64,000 nucleotides of DNA from positions 23,745-87,744 of the forward strand of contig NZ_BIMA01000017.1 of assembly GCF_004000845.1 (NCBI RefSeq), read 5' to 3'. Each line of letters opens with the position of its first letter. Positions within the stretch are counted from its first letter, which is position 1. The position numbers and the translations under genes are program-made. The notes below the pieces were generated by a model. That model was not told where the DNA came from. It did no database searches and worked only from the letters and a program-made list of their open reading frames with translations. Shown piece after piece: positions 1-8,187 of this stretch. Source of the DNA: Paenibacillus koleovorans NBRC 103111 (lineage in GTDB: Bacteria; Bacillota; Bacilli; Paenibacillales; NBRC-103111).

Positions 1-722
1 CTGTAGAATGCCTGCTTTTGAGTCGGTGTCACTCCAAGCTCAATAACCCCTGCTGGTCGGTACCGGCCGGCCGGATCCGTGATAGCTGCAAGCCATCCAA
101 ACTCCGACTTCTTCCACCCAGTCAGTACCACTTCTGAATAGGACCAGTTTATCACCTTCTGCCATGCCGGGCTTCTCTGTCCTGTTACATAGGCGGACTC
201 TTTCCTTTTTGCGACCATCCCCTCGAGTTGCCGATCCACCATTTCAGCAAACAGCCTCTTACCTTCTCGCTCTATGTAGGGCACGACGCTGATTCGAGGA
301 TTGCTGAAGTCAATACTGGAAAGCAGCTGCTTGCGGCGCATGAGCGGCCAGCCGCGAAGGTCCTGCCCTTTGTAGCGAAGCACATCGAATACGATGTAGT
401 TGGCCGGCAGCGTAGCAGAAGGCCTGAGCACCTTTTCGGCCTTGCGCGCCGAGAAGCGCTCCATCACCGATTCAAAATCAATGGCACCAGTTAAGCGATC
501 GACGCATGCGACCTCGCCGTCCAGAACAATGTTGTCTTCGGCCAGATCGAAGAGCTCCGGATACTTCATGGTGCAGTCATTGTGGTGGCGAGTATATAGG
601 CGCGTATCTCCGCCTTGCCGGGATAGAATCAGCCGATGCCCGTCAATTTTGGGCTCAAATATATAGTCTGGATGGGAAAACGCAGATTGCGAAGTCTCTA
701 GGAGCATGGGGGAAATAAACAT
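1..722 (-). CDS. ATP-dependent DNA ligase, 3' part cut by window edge
   Basis: The first 240 residues are visible and run off the left edge. The adenylation motif EPKIDGHR holds the lysine that takes AMP, and later text (FDVLRYKG, LEGMVAKR) fits motifs III-IV of LigD-type and phage ATP-dependent ligases. It would seal nicks in duplex DNA. The start at 722 gives MFISPMLLE, which resembles family N-termini; a second in-frame ATG lies at 728. GGTG is the only weak ribosome site. It is the leftmost gene seen and probably belongs to the prophage, although a host gene is possible because the left att was not found. Confidence 0.85.
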   Translation of the reverse strand, partial: MFISPMLLETSQSAFSHPDYIFEPKIDGHRLILSRQGGDTRLYTRHHNDCTMKYPELFDLAEDNIVLDGEVACVDRLTGAIDFESVMERFSARKAEKVLRPSATLPANYIVFDVLRYKGQDLRGWPLMRRKQLLSSIDFSNPRISVVPYIEREGKRLFAEMVDRQLEGMVAKRKESAYVTGQRSPAWQKVINWSYSEVVLTGWKKSEFGWLAAITDPAGRYRPAGVIELGVTPTQKQAFY

Positions 723-859
723 ATGCATCACCAATATAATCGTACAACCGAAGGGGGCGGTAGGGATATCTGAAGTTACTGGAAATTGCAAGCATTCGTG
801 GATGTGCTATAGTTGACAGCGTTAGCGAGGCTTGAAAGACACATTTACGATCGAGATAG

Positions 860-886
860 AAAAGAGCAGAAGGATTTCTCTGCTCA
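860..886 (-). terminator. Terminator of the three-gene operon
   Basis: Read on -, GAGCAGA and TCTGCTC form a 7-bp stem with an 8-base loop followed by TTTTCT. It lies just after the stop of the 61-aa gene at 919. Confidence 0.6.
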
Positions 887-918
887 GTTCATCACTGCTC
901 GTTCATATTATTTATTAT

Positions 919-1104
919 TTAACTTGACTTAAATAATTCTGGAAATTGTTTTCTAAAATCAGCTATTGCCTTGTCTTTAGCTTCAAGAAATTCACTATTT
1001 GAAATAATTCCTTTTTTTGATAAGACTAATAATAACGCATTTAAGTTAACTATATCGTTTACTTGTTCGGTCAAGGTATCAAAATTCCCATATTTTATTG
1101 TCAT
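919..1104 (-). CDS. Small protein of unknown function (operon gene 3)
   Basis: A 61-aa protein predicted to be mainly helical, with an amphipathic stretch rich in Leu and a C-terminal KDKAIADFRKQFPELF helix. I recognise no family. It starts 4 bases after the stop of the membrane-protein gene and precedes a terminator, so it is the last gene of a tight three-gene unit. The DNA is much richer in A+T than the phage structural genes, which fits an acquired cassette. A short-C-terminal-domain-like role is possible but unproven. Confidence 0.6.
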   Translation of the reverse strand: MTIKYGNFDTLTEQVNDIVNLNALLLVLSKKGIISNSEFLEAKDKAIADFRKQFPELFKSS

Positions 1105-1108
1105 TACT

Positions 1109-1669
1109 TTATTCCTCCTTCGAACGATCTATTCCAGGAGTTACACTTAGTTTCAAATCATCTTTTTGTTGCGATGTAGTTACCAAAGAAGATAATAAGT
1201 GATTAGAGCGTGCGGAGGACATTATTTCTGAATTTAAATTATCTGTTTTTACTTTAATATGTGATAAATGATCAAGCATTTTTTTAAACGTTGTTTCTCC
1301 TTGGTAAAGAGATATTAGCGACATTGCAAATGCCACTATAGCGAGAATAAATGACACCCAACTATTTGCAGAATCGATGTCCAGCACACCACTCATATTA
1401 ACGAAATAAAGACCAATTAATAATAGAATAGGCATAAAGTATGTAATTAGCTTAATAAATATTGTAACACTACGTTCATTGTATTCCTCAGTGTCATTTG
1501 CAACGACAGGTTTTTTATAAAAAAATAAACTACACAAAAAAATAGCCACAGAGTTAATCAAGAAAGTAATAAATAAAGAAATACTATCGTCAAGAAAATC
1601 AAAAACAATTTTATTCAGTACAGTAACTGCTGCAACACAAACAATAAGCACAAAAAAATGACGTATCAT
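1109..1669 (-). CDS. Membrane protein with cytoplasmic helical tail (operon gene 2)
   Basis: 186 aa. Four hydrophobic helices are visible at about residues 5-25, 30-50, 75-95 and 103-122. A charged, coiled-coil-like tail follows (from FKKMLDHLSHIKVKTDNL onward). No family is recognised. It lies 10 bases after gene 1 and 4 bases before gene 3. A four-helix membrane protein with a cytoplasmic tail beside a larger soluble protein resembles the arrangement of membrane-effector defence or abortive-infection systems; that is inference from architecture only. Confidence 0.7.
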   Translation of the reverse strand: MIRHFFVLIVCVAAVTVLNKIVFDFLDDSISLFITFLINSVAIFLCSLFFYKKPVVANDTEEYNERSVTIFIKLITYFMPILLLIGLYFVNMSGVLDIDSANSWVSFILAIVAFAMSLISLYQGETTFKKMLDHLSHIKVKTDNLNSEIMSSARSNHLLSSLVTTSQQKDDLKLSVTPGIDRSKEE

Positions 1670-1679
1670 AACTGAACAC

Positions 1680-2783
1680 CTACTTTACCGCTAGTGTTGA
1701 GAGTCGACTCAATATTTTCTGTAATTCCATTGAATTTATTAACCCACGATTGCGTAGGAATTCATTAATATTCTTTTGTATGAGTCCAAAAAATAAATCA
1801 AGTTGTTCGAATGAATAGTTTTCCTTTTTAATGCCAATCTTTATTCTGTCATCTTTTATTAAGAGTTCTATCGATGTAGGATACTCATTTTCCTCGATGA
1901 CAAAAGTGAAGTGTGTCCTGATTCCTACTAAATCTCGTTTATGAATGAAAAGGTATTTGCATATTACTTCATCTGTTAACAGATCATCACCCTTAACCTT
2001 AACAGTTTGAGGATTTTTACTTTTCGATGGTGTATCAAGTTCAACAGCATTAATTAAGCCTATCTTCCCGATTCTCGTGAGACCATGATAGATATAGTCT
2101 AGTATCTTAACTGTAGGAAAAGAAAATTCTTGAGTATCAGAAGGTAAGACACCAGATAGGTTTATCGAAACTGCCTTAACACTCTTACCAAGTAACTTGT
2201 ACATGGCAATTAGTGCTTTTTCAAAATAATCTTTATTTCCAGTATAGACAGTAATGAGTTTAGTATTTTCATTGACGGTTATCCTAATTTTTTTCAAAGA
2301 CGTACTCGGAGTGGATTCTCTTGCTTCAGGATCAAACCGCAAAATTTTACGGAATGCAGAGAGAATGAAAATCAATTCGTTATTCAATTTCTGATGATAT
2401 TCTAAATACGATCGATCAATATGACCATTTTTAAGTAAATCATTGTGATTGTAGTCATATTCGGTATTATACTCGACAATTCTTTCCTCAAACTCTTCAT
2501 TTGTTGGCAACTCTGAATCAAAAGAGGCAACAAATGCCGTGTATCGAATCTTTGGATTAAACGCTTTGTCAATAATAACACTTATACTCTCTTTCGGGAT
2601 TGATGGTACTAAATTATTAATCAATTCAGGTTTACTAGCTTTCGGGTCAATCGGGATTGCATCAAACACCTTAATTAAATCTTTTAACGCACTGACACTG
2701 TTTTTGGACAGCGCATGTTTGAGTGTCAGTTCTTCCTGTGATATTTCTTCTTCAATCAATTGAACCTCGGCTGATTCCTTCAA
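1680..2783 (-). CDS. Unknown 367-aa soluble protein (operon gene 1)
   Basis: Starts at TTG with GGAGGAAAAGGA just upstream. The N-terminal 70 residues are acidic and helical, and part of them (about 25-60) looks like a SAP-type helix-loop-helix. The middle (about 165-330) alternates beta strands and helices and ends in a helical tail. No catalytic motif or known domain is recognised. It is first in an AT-rich operon with its own promoter, next to the presumed prophage end, a common place for accessory genes. Confidence 0.7.
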   Translation of the reverse strand: MKESAEVQLIEEEISQEELTLKHALSKNSVSALKDLIKVFDAIPIDPKASKPELINNLVPSIPKESISVIIDKAFNPKIRYTAFVASFDSELPTNEEFEERIVEYNTEYDYNHNDLLKNGHIDRSYLEYHQKLNNELIFILSAFRKILRFDPEARESTPSTSLKKIRITVNENTKLITVYTGNKDYFEKALIAMYKLLGKSVKAVSINLSGVLPSDTQEFSFPTVKILDYIYHGLTRIGKIGLINAVELDTPSKSKNPQTVKVKGDDLLTDEVICKYLFIHKRDLVGIRTHFTFVIEENEYPTSIELLIKDDRIKIGIKKENYSFEQLDLFFGLIQKNINEFLRNRGLINSMELQKILSRLSTLAVK

Positions 2784-2842
2784 TCCTTTTCCTCCTCAAC
2801 CCAATATGGGAGAATATCTCAATTCATCATACCTCATACAGG

Positions 2843-2871
2843 GTATTATTGGAACATAAATCGACAAACAA
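2843..2871 (-). promoter_or_regulatory. Sigma-A-like promoter of the three-gene operon
   Basis: On - the sequence has TTGTTT (2866-2871), a 17-base spacer and TAATAC (2843-2848). It lies about 60 bases upstream of the TTG start at 2783. Just downstream, ATACC and GGTAT form an inverted repeat (about 2828-2845) that could be an operator. The operon therefore seems to be transcribed separately from the late genes. Confidence 0.5.
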
Positions 2872-2931
2872 TCTCTCCTTCAATTTGTGACATTTGTCCT
2901 AAACATTTTCACCAAATTAATCGAACATTTA

Positions 2932-2963
2932 AAAAGGGGGAACCTTCGGTTCCGCCCCAAAAA
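2932..2963. terminator. Bidirectional terminator
   Basis: GGAACC and GGTTCC form a stem with a three-base loop, extended by a run of G against CCCC. A5 and T5 tracts flank both sides, so it can act on both strands. It insulates the Kelch gene from the three-gene operon. Confidence 0.7.
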
Positions 2964-2983
2964 CTTATACTTTCTATAATGTA

Positions 2984-3020
2984 AATAAAGTCCCCGCCAG
3001 CCAAATCCAGCGGGGATTTT
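2984..3020. terminator. Terminator after the Kelch-FN3 gene
   Basis: TCCCCGC and GCGGGGA pair around a 12-base loop. T-rich sequence follows on either strand. It lies just beyond the stop of the gene at 3024. Confidence 0.7.
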
Positions 3021-3023
3021 GTA

Positions 3024-4478
3024 TTACTCTACCAGATATTCGCTAACTTCAAATGTCTCGATCTTACTGAACGTGATGTAATCCTTCCTGCTCAAGAAGC
3101 TCGCCAGGTTGAACGTCTTGTTGATCGTGTAAACCTCGGTGCCGATCCCCTCTGCTCGGTTGTTGTACCAGTCAATGAAGGCATTCACTTCAGTCATTGA
3201 GAGGTCATATTCTTTCTCGAGCCCGCTGACTAAGGTGATCACCAGCAACGCACGATTTACGACCGGTGCTTGCGGTGTGGCGGATGCTTCATTGGAGTTT
3301 GCGCTCTCCCCGCCAGCGTTGACGGCCGTAACTACGTAGTAGTAAGTCGTGCCGTTGGTGACGGTTGTGTCGGTATACGTGGTGCCAGTCACGCTCGATG
3401 CGACTGTGGTGTATGGGCCACCAGCTGTGGTCGAACGCTTGATATTATAACTTGTTGCACTAGATACCACAGACCAACTGAGAGAAACTGTAGCATCCCC
3501 TGAGGTAGTAACTAAATCCTGTGGTGCACTAGGAAATTCCGGTGGCATATAAGCAATAGTTAAATTATTTACTGTTGACCCATTCGCATTCCCTCCTGCT
3601 ACGTATATTTTACCTCCTATTGTCGCAGCTCCCGCAGAATGTACTGTTTCAGGCATATCTGATCTTCTTATCCATGTATCAGTCAAAGGGTTGTACTCTT
3701 CTACTTCAGACAATACACTTCCAGTACTGTTCCCACCGAATATATATACCTTGCCTTGAATAGAGGCTGATGAGAGACTCGCTTTACCTGTACCTAGACT
3801 TGATTTACTTTCCCATGCATCAGTCTCAGTGTTATATGCTTGCACTGACTTATTATTTATACCATCGTAGCCACCAATTACAAAAATTCTATTTTCTACT
3901 GCTGCTGCAGTCGTAGAATATCTCCCTGTTGGGATAGGAGCTTTTGTAGACCAAGTGTTTGTAGATGGATCGTACATTTCAACATCAGTAGGATTAATCG
4001 ACCCATTTCGTCCACCGATGGCATACAACTTTCCATCAACGCTAACAACAGCATGACCATATCTAGGTGTAGACAAATTTGCACCTGACGTCCACGTATC
4101 TGTCATTGTGTTGTATATTTCTAAAGTTCCAATTGCCCCGCTTGCTGTTTGTCCGCCTACGACATAAATTTTATCACCAATACTTGCAGCCCCTGAATAT
4201 TTTCTACCAGTAGGCATGCTTGTTTTTAGTGACCATGAATTGCTTGCAGGGTTGTATTCTTGAACCGTATTGGAGTAAATATTGCTTGTTAGCGTCCGAC
4301 CGCCAAAAACGTATAATTTTCCATTGGCGGCAGATGCAACTGACATTTCATGTCTGCCTTGACTCATATCAGCCTTTGTCTCCCACGTATCTCCCGCAGC
4401 TGAAACTGAAACTGCAAAGAAAGATATCGCTAATGCAAGCATCATAAGAATAACAAACACTCTCTGAATATTTTTCAT
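3024..4478 (-). CDS. Secreted Kelch-repeat and fibronectin type III protein
   Basis: 484 aa. Residues 1-28 form a signal peptide ending VSVSAAG. About six Kelch repeats follow (residues 30-325), each with GKLYVFGG or KIYVVGG and a W eight to twelve residues later, predicting a beta-propeller. An FN3 domain spans about 335-405, and a C-terminal domain of about 80 residues ends the protein. AGGAGG lies four bases before the ATG. It has its own terminators, sits beyond the lysis genes and is AT-richer than the tail genes, so it is probably a lysogenic-conversion gene for an exported surface or binding protein. The ligand is unknown. Confidence 0.85.
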   Translation of the reverse strand: MKNIQRVFVILMMLALAISFFAVSVSAAGDTWETKADMSQGRHEMSVASAANGKLYVFGGRTLTSNIYSNTVQEYNPASNSWSLKTSMPTGRKYSGAASIGDKIYVVGGQTASGAIGTLEIYNTMTDTWTSGANLSTPRYGHAVVSVDGKLYAIGGRNGSINPTDVEMYDPSTNTWSTKAPIPTGRYSTTAAAVENRIFVIGGYDGINNKSVQAYNTETDAWESKSSLGTGKASLSSASIQGKVYIFGGNSTGSVLSEVEEYNPLTDTWIRRSDMPETVHSAGAATIGGKIYVAGGNANGSTVNNLTIAYMPPEFPSAPQDLVTTSGDATVSLSWSVVSSATSYNIKRSTTAGGPYTTVASSVTGTTYTDTTVTNGTTYYYVVTAVNAGGESANSNEASATPQAPVVNRALLVITLVSGLEKEYDLSMTEVNAFIDWYNNRAEGIGTEVYTINKTFNLASFLSRKDYITFSKIETFEVSEYLVE

Positions 4479-4598
4479 AAATCCTCCTATAAATGATATT
4501 TTTTATGTCATGAATTCGATACTACTCGTATCTCGAAGGGCTGTCCATGCAGAAACTTGAAAATAATGTATGTTTTAGTCGAATCATGAGAAATTCTT

Positions 4599-5429
4599 TT
4601 ACAACTGCCCCGATACTTTCCGCAGCTCATTGGCAAGTCGGTGAAATTCTTCCTTCGCTTCAGGATCAGCAGTCGCACCGTGTGCTGCGCTGAGGAAGCT
4701 TATCACCTTATTAGCGTCCTCTGCACTTAGCGGTATGGCCGGCGCCTCGATCGCTGCACCGATTTGGTCGAACAGCGTCACGAGCTCCGATGCTGTCAGT
4801 TCGCCGCCGAATGCCTTCACCGCATAGGTGTAGTCCGTGAATGTGCCGGACCGGTATAGGGCATCCAGCCGATTTCCAAGCGCGCCCCACTCTTCAGTTG
4901 GTAATTGCATGTCGTTTCCTCCGTTTTGTAATCTCCGGTCAACCTCGGCTTTAAATGCTTCCCACTCCTCCGGATGCTCAACCCACCGCTTAGGGCATAC
5001 CTTCCGCGTCACGTCGTAATGCCGCATGAAGTCGGCCGTTGTCAGGCCGTAAAGCTGACACAACTCCACGCCGATCTGTACGGCCCGCTCGTAGGTGGCC
5101 GGGTGAAAGCTCAAATCCGGCTCAATACACAATTCCACGCCGACGCTGAATGGGTTAGCCTGAGACGCGTGATATGCGACCTCATCGAGAGGGATGATGA
5201 GTAACGACTCCGATGGGTCGATGAACAGGTGTGCCGATGCGTATGTGTCGACCTTGTCGTCGTATGGGTCCTGCCGCACCAGAGTGTCGCCAAAGTATCC
5301 GAAGTGCCCACGGGCGGTGGCGCCAGGGTTGCCTGTGTAGTGCCAGACGATGTTCCGCGTCAGCTGTCGTTTGGTTCCGGGACGGCTGAAAGGGTTGATC
5401 GGTATGATGGCTTCATTCCAGGAGGTCAT
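4599..5429 (-). CDS. Endolysin, N-acetylmuramoyl-L-alanine amidase
   Basis: 276 aa. The N-terminal domain (about 1-165) is an Amidase_2/PGRP fold. The likely zinc ligands are His30 (WHYTG), His137 (RHYD) and Cys145 (KVCP), with Glu99 in GVEL. It should cut the lactoyl-peptide bond of peptidoglycan to release virions. The last 42 residues (from LSAEDANKV) are nearly identical to the C-terminus of the host DUF1906 protein at 61872-62612 and probably form a wall-binding or interaction module. ATGA overlap with the holin stop indicates coupled translation. Confidence 0.92.
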   Translation of the reverse strand: MTSWNEAIIPINPFSRPGTKRQLTRNIVWHYTGNPGATARGHFGYFGDTLVRQDPYDDKVDTYASAHLFIDPSESLLIIPLDEVAYHASQANPFSVGVELCIEPDLSFHPATYERAVQIGVELCQLYGLTTADFMRHYDVTRKVCPKRWVEHPEEWEAFKAEVDRRLQNGGNDMQLPTEEWGALGNRLDALYRSGTFTDYTYAVKAFGGELTASELVTLFDQIGAAIEAPAIPLSAEDANKVISFLSAAHGATADPEAKEEFHRLANELRKVSGQL

Positions 5430-5737
5430 TTCTTATCGCCTCCTGGAGGATTAATTGATTTAATCTGTATTTGGGCGGCCGCAGCCGCCACGATATACGC
5501 ATTTGCAAACGATAGGAAGTAAATCCGCCAATCCCACGCCGGCGCACCTTGCGCGAACTGAGCGGCAAGCAGCACGATCCACGCAATGAGAACCGCATAG
5601 ATGTCGGTCGGCAGCCCCCAACGCACCGTCAGCCGGTCGACGAGCACCTTGGTGTACTGCACGATGTAAAAAGTCAATAAAGAAGCCCCGCCGATTGTCA
5701 GCAGGGCCGTCCAAGTAAAGAGTTGTCCGTTGTCCAA
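5426..5737 (-). CDS. Holin-like membrane protein
   Basis: About 103 aa, with hydrophobic segments near residues 8-28, 45-62 and 68-88 and a charged NPPGGDKK tail. It lies between xhlA-like and amidase genes, the usual holin place. It is very similar to a second copy in the host at 60929-61252. I chose TTG at 5737 because AGGAG is 9 bases upstream and the protein then begins MDNGQLFTW, matching MQDGQLFTW of the second copy. GTG at 5746 overlaps the upstream stop but has only one base after AGGAG. The pore-forming role is inferred from context. Confidence 0.8.
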   Translation of the reverse strand: MDNGQLFTWTALLTIGGASLLTFYIVQYTKVLVDRLTVRWGLPTDIYAVLIAWIVLLAAQFAQGAPAWDWRIYFLSFANAYIVAAAAAQIQIKSINPPGGDKK

Positions 5738-5742
5738 ACCAT

Positions 5743-6081
5743 TCACGCTCCTATGGTTTTCCAGATTAATGCGATTCCGCCGGCAATCACTCCAGCGATA
5801 ATGGCTCCAAGCACGGTACGCCATAGCCATTTGATATCGTCTTGTACGCCACCCAGCCGTTTGTCTGTATCCGACTCGACCTTATCGATTCGATGATGTG
5901 CGGACTTGGCTCGCTGATCAGCCTCTCGTGCAATGTCGTCGGATCGATCGAGCTTGTCCACTAGTCGATTGACGCTGTGGGCCATATCGCCGATAGCTTT
6001 TGCATTCGCTTCCCCATTCGCCTCAAGCCGGCTAACTTTGACCGCGATGTCTGAAAGCATTTTGATTTCTGGTTCACTCAT
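5743..6081 (-). CDS. xhlA: XhlA-like lysis-associated membrane protein
   Basis: 112 aa from ATG 6081. A long heptad-rich coiled coil (about 5-85) ends in one C-terminal membrane segment (WLWRTVLGAIIAGVIAGG). This is the architecture of the haemolysin XhlA family, which works with a holin in PBSX-type lysis cassettes. The stop overlaps the alternative holin GTG start (GTGA). Confidence 0.85.
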   Translation of the reverse strand: MSEPEIKMLSDIAVKVSRLEANGEANAKAIGDMAHSVNRLVDKLDRSDDIAREADQRAKSAHHRIDKVESDTDKRLGGVQDDIKWLWRTVLGAIIAGVIAGGIALIWKTIGA

Positions 6082-6098
6082 CCCCAACACCGCCCCGA

Positions 6099-6128
6099 AA
6101 TAAAAATAGCTCCGATCGGTTCGGAGCC
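6099..6128 (-). terminator. Terminator between tail and lysis genes
   Basis: GCTCCGA and TCGGAGC form a 7-bp stem with a 5-base loop, followed on - by TATTTTTATTT. It would end or attenuate tail transcription just before the lysis cassette. Confidence 0.75.
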
Positions 6129-6133
6129 GGGCT

Positions 6134-6337
6134 CTACTCTTCGAAAGCTTCTACTGCATCGTAGGCAAGCGCGAGCTTGTCCATCTCGGCCTGCTCGAGT
6201 GCCGCCTGCTGCGTGGCGCCTTGGGCTTCACATGCTACTTTGTTCAGTTGCCTTTCATACCACATGGCCTGCAAGTTCCGCAGACGTTGCTGCTTGAGCT
6301 GGGCTTTGAGTTCGGTTGGTACGTTGGTTACGGACAT
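6134..6337 (-). CDS. Small helical phage protein after tail gene
   Basis: 67 aa from ATG 6337, with AGGAGCG nine bases upstream; the GTG further up has no proper spacing. The protein is helical and Gln/Ala/Glu-rich (AQLKQQRLRNLQAMW). No family is recognised. Its place between a tail-appendage gene and the lysis cassette fits an assembly chaperone or XkdX-like accessory protein, which is inference. Confidence 0.65.
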   Translation of the reverse strand: MSVTNVPTELKAQLKQQRLRNLQAMWYERQLNKVACEAQGATQQAALEQAEMDKLALAYDAVEAFEE

Positions 6338-6352
6338 GGTAAACACGCTCCT

Positions 6353-7495
6353 CTATAGGATTGAATTTAATGACGAAACCAGGTCGTTTAAATACGAAGC
6401 ATAAATATCTTGATTAGGGCTTTTAGTTGATGGCGGCAAGGTGGGCGGACTCATTGGATTGATTGAGTTTACCGCTTCATTGAAAATAGTGGCGGTGAAG
6501 TAATTCCCGGTGTTCACGGTGGTAAACCCGAACGCTCCGAGACCTTTATATGTTCTGAAAGCATCGATCTTGGCGGTAAATGCATTCCACTCATCATCTG
6601 ATAAATTGAAATCCCCTCCCGGTGTCTTAGAGAATGTCCAGCTGAAATTAGACGGCCGCGCCGGTACGGCAGTAAAACTCCCGGATGTCGGCAGGGTCGA
6701 CCAATTTCCCTGCACATCTATAGCATAGGCGGCCAGCGTATACGAGGTCCCATGTGATAGGCCCGTGAACGTGTAGGATGCGCTTCCTCCGCTCTGCGAA
6801 GCTGTACCGTCATAAACACCGTTTTTGTAAAAAGCAAATCCACTCAATCCGGATGCGTTGCCAAGCGAGGGACTATTATCCCAGCCTGATGCTTGCACCT
6901 GGATCGAAGTGGATGTTGAGGTTAGTTTGACTATCGAATTAGCATACGGTAGTGTCTCGTCCTTAGATTTGATCGTGATCGGATCGCTTGAAGGTCCGAC
7001 CCCATACGCGTTCGCCGCGTAAACCCGTATGCTATAGTCCCAATACTCCTTATCGATAGAGATAGTTGTAGATGTGCCGGAGACAGATGCTTTCCAAGTC
7101 CCATCCGCGTACACGTCATAGTAGGTCGCCGAGTACACACCTGACCAGTTTAAGCTCAATTGATGACCGGTCAGTGCGGATCCGCCGACTGTGGGCTTAC
7201 CGGTTGGAGGGCTCGGAGCCAGATCGGTGATGTAGGACCCGGCACCGGTCTCGACCAACAGAACACCACCCACCAAACAGTCGTTAGCAATGCCATATGT
7301 GGTGTTCGCGCTCAGCCCGCTGAACGTCTGCGTGTGCGTGTAATAACCGTTCCCATCCGGATCGGACATGGCACTCGTGGCATACAGGCTGCCGTTAAGG
7401 TACCACTTAATCGTGCTCGCGTTGTAATAGTTGGAGTCAGCACGGATCGTAAGAGAGTTGTGTGTACCCGAGACATACGTTAGTGTGGTAGCCAA
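6353..7495 (-). CDS. Tail-appendage protein with FN3-like domains
   Basis: 380 aa, TTG start after AAGGGGGGAG. Three Ig/FN3-like beta domains are visible at about 1-95, 100-180 and 185-275, each with a Thr/Ser-rich strand and a late Tyr. A C-terminal segment follows (FNLSDDEWNAFTAKIDAF) that resembles a short helical domain seen after FN3 domains in Paenibacillus phage proteins. It is probably a virion surface protein that helps host binding. There are no cysteines or enzymatic motifs. Confidence 0.75.
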   Translation of the reverse strand: MATTLTYVSGTHNSLTIRADSNYYNASTIKWYLNGSLYATSAMSDPDGNGYYTHTQTFSGLSANTTYGIANDCLVGGVLLVETGAGSYITDLAPSPPTGKPTVGGSALTGHQLSLNWSGVYSATYYDVYADGTWKASVSGTSTTISIDKEYWDYSIRVYAANAYGVGPSSDPITIKSKDETLPYANSIVKLTSTSTSIQVQASGWDNSPSLGNASGLSGFAFYKNGVYDGTASQSGGSASYTFTGLSHGTSYTLAAYAIDVQGNWSTLPTSGSFTAVPARPSNFSWTFSKTPGGDFNLSDDEWNAFTAKIDAFRTYKGLGAFGFTTVNTGNYFTATIFNEAVNSINPMSPPTLPPSTKSPNQDIYASYLNDLVSSLNSIL

Positions 7496-7597
7496 ATCAC
7501 TCCCCCCTTGGAACTACTAGACTCTGAAATCGTATTGAAAATTGGAACCCTCTATGTACTTCGCAGTTCGCCGCAGCATCCCCCCAACTCCAACCAA

Positions 7598-7626
7598 AAA
7601 GGAAAAACCTCCCTGCTGTCGAATAA
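7598..7626 (+). promoter_or_regulatory. Sigma-H-like promoter of the 79-aa gene
   Basis: AAAGGAAAA (7598-7606), 11 bases, then GTCGAATAA (7618-7626). Both boxes match the sigma-H consensus RnAGGAwWW-(11-12)-RnnGAATww at every position. TGTCGAA at 7618-7624 (with t7617 upstream) also matches the Spo0A box TGNCGAA. A second copy lies at 54427-54456. Confidence 0.55.
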
Positions 7627-7655
7627 TGGTAGTTGTCCAGACTCACCAGTTTCGA
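7616..7655 (+). repeat. 40-bp repeated promoter/leader element, copy 1
   Basis: These 40 bases are identical to 54446-54485. They cover the GAAT box and the presumed 5' leader, and end 5 bases before AAGGAGG. Within them TCGAA...TTCGA and TGGTAGT...ACTcACCA can form a hairpin. Both copies precede a small + strand gene with a non-ATG start. Confidence 0.9.
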
Positions 7656-7673
7656 ACCGGAAGGAGGTTTAAG

Positions 7674-7913
7674 TTGAAATCGACTATATCCGTTTCAAAC
7701 ATTTCAAATGAATTGCTGAAAGAACTGCTTCCGCAGTATGAAGAGCAACTGAAGAATAATATTGCTGCGGTCGCCAATGAGGACGGAAGAGTTCGGAATC
7801 GTGCAATCCAAGTGGCAGAAGTTGAAGCCCTGAGAGTTCATTTAGAAAGATTCACCGTTCATCTTGTTCAGCGAGTTATTGATGAGATAAGTGTCCGCGA
7901 ATCTTCTGGATAA
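7674..7913 (+). CDS. 79-aa protein behind the repeated sigma-H element
   Basis: Starts at TTG 7674, seven bases after AAGGAGG. The predicted protein is almost wholly helical and charged (NELLKELLPQYEEQL, EALRVHLERFTVHLVQRV) with no membrane segment or cysteine. No family is recognised, and it lacks the Spo0E SQxLD motif. It faces against the late genes and its end overlaps a - strand gene by 38 bases. The shared upstream element makes a role tied to stationary phase or sporulation likely. Its start is fixed by the ribosome site, so the longer upstream reading frame is not used. Confidence 0.75.
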   Translation: MKSTISVSNISNELLKELLPQYEEQLKNNIAAVANEDGRVRNRAIQVAEVEALRVHLERFTVHLVQRVIDEISVRESSG

Positions 7914-8139
7914 GATCATCGCGATCTCGAAGTAACTCCTCTACATCCTCTACCTCTTCCGTGAACTTAATGCGTTGTGGTTGGGGCTGCTCGTATCTGA
8001 GGTCAACTGCTGACGATGATTCGAGCAGCTTCTGAAACTCATCGGGATCCATTGCATGCTTTCCTTGAACAGTTACTATCTGACTAGCGCAAGCTGATCC
8101 AGTAAAAATACCCTGATCTGTAATCGCTGTTTTGTCCAT
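7876..8139 (-). CDS. Unknown 87-aa protein
   Basis: ATG with GGAGGAATGTCGGA upstream. The N-terminal half is mixed, with MDPDEFQKLLESSS; the C-terminal half is a charged helix (EEVEDVEELLRDRDDL). No family is recognised. It overlaps the convergent 79-aa gene by 38 bases, so the two transcripts would be antisense at their ends. It precedes the tail-appendage gene and may be a small tail accessory protein. Confidence 0.6.
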   Translation of the reverse strand: MDKTAITDQGIFTGSACASQIVTVQGKHAMDPDEFQKLLESSSAVDLRYEQPQPQRIKFTEEVEDVEELLRDRDDLIQKIRGHLSHQ

Positions 8140-8187
8140 TCCGACATTCCTCCACTTTCATATATTGATTCAAAGGAGCTGATTGTT

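Noticed and set aside
1..3000. Left attachment site within the window
   Set aside because: No match to the tRNA-Thr 3' sequence was seen by eye in the left part; the orientation also predicts it outside.
7674..7913. Spo0E-like phosphatase
   Set aside because: Size fits but the SQxLD motif is missing; only the gene at 60624 has it.
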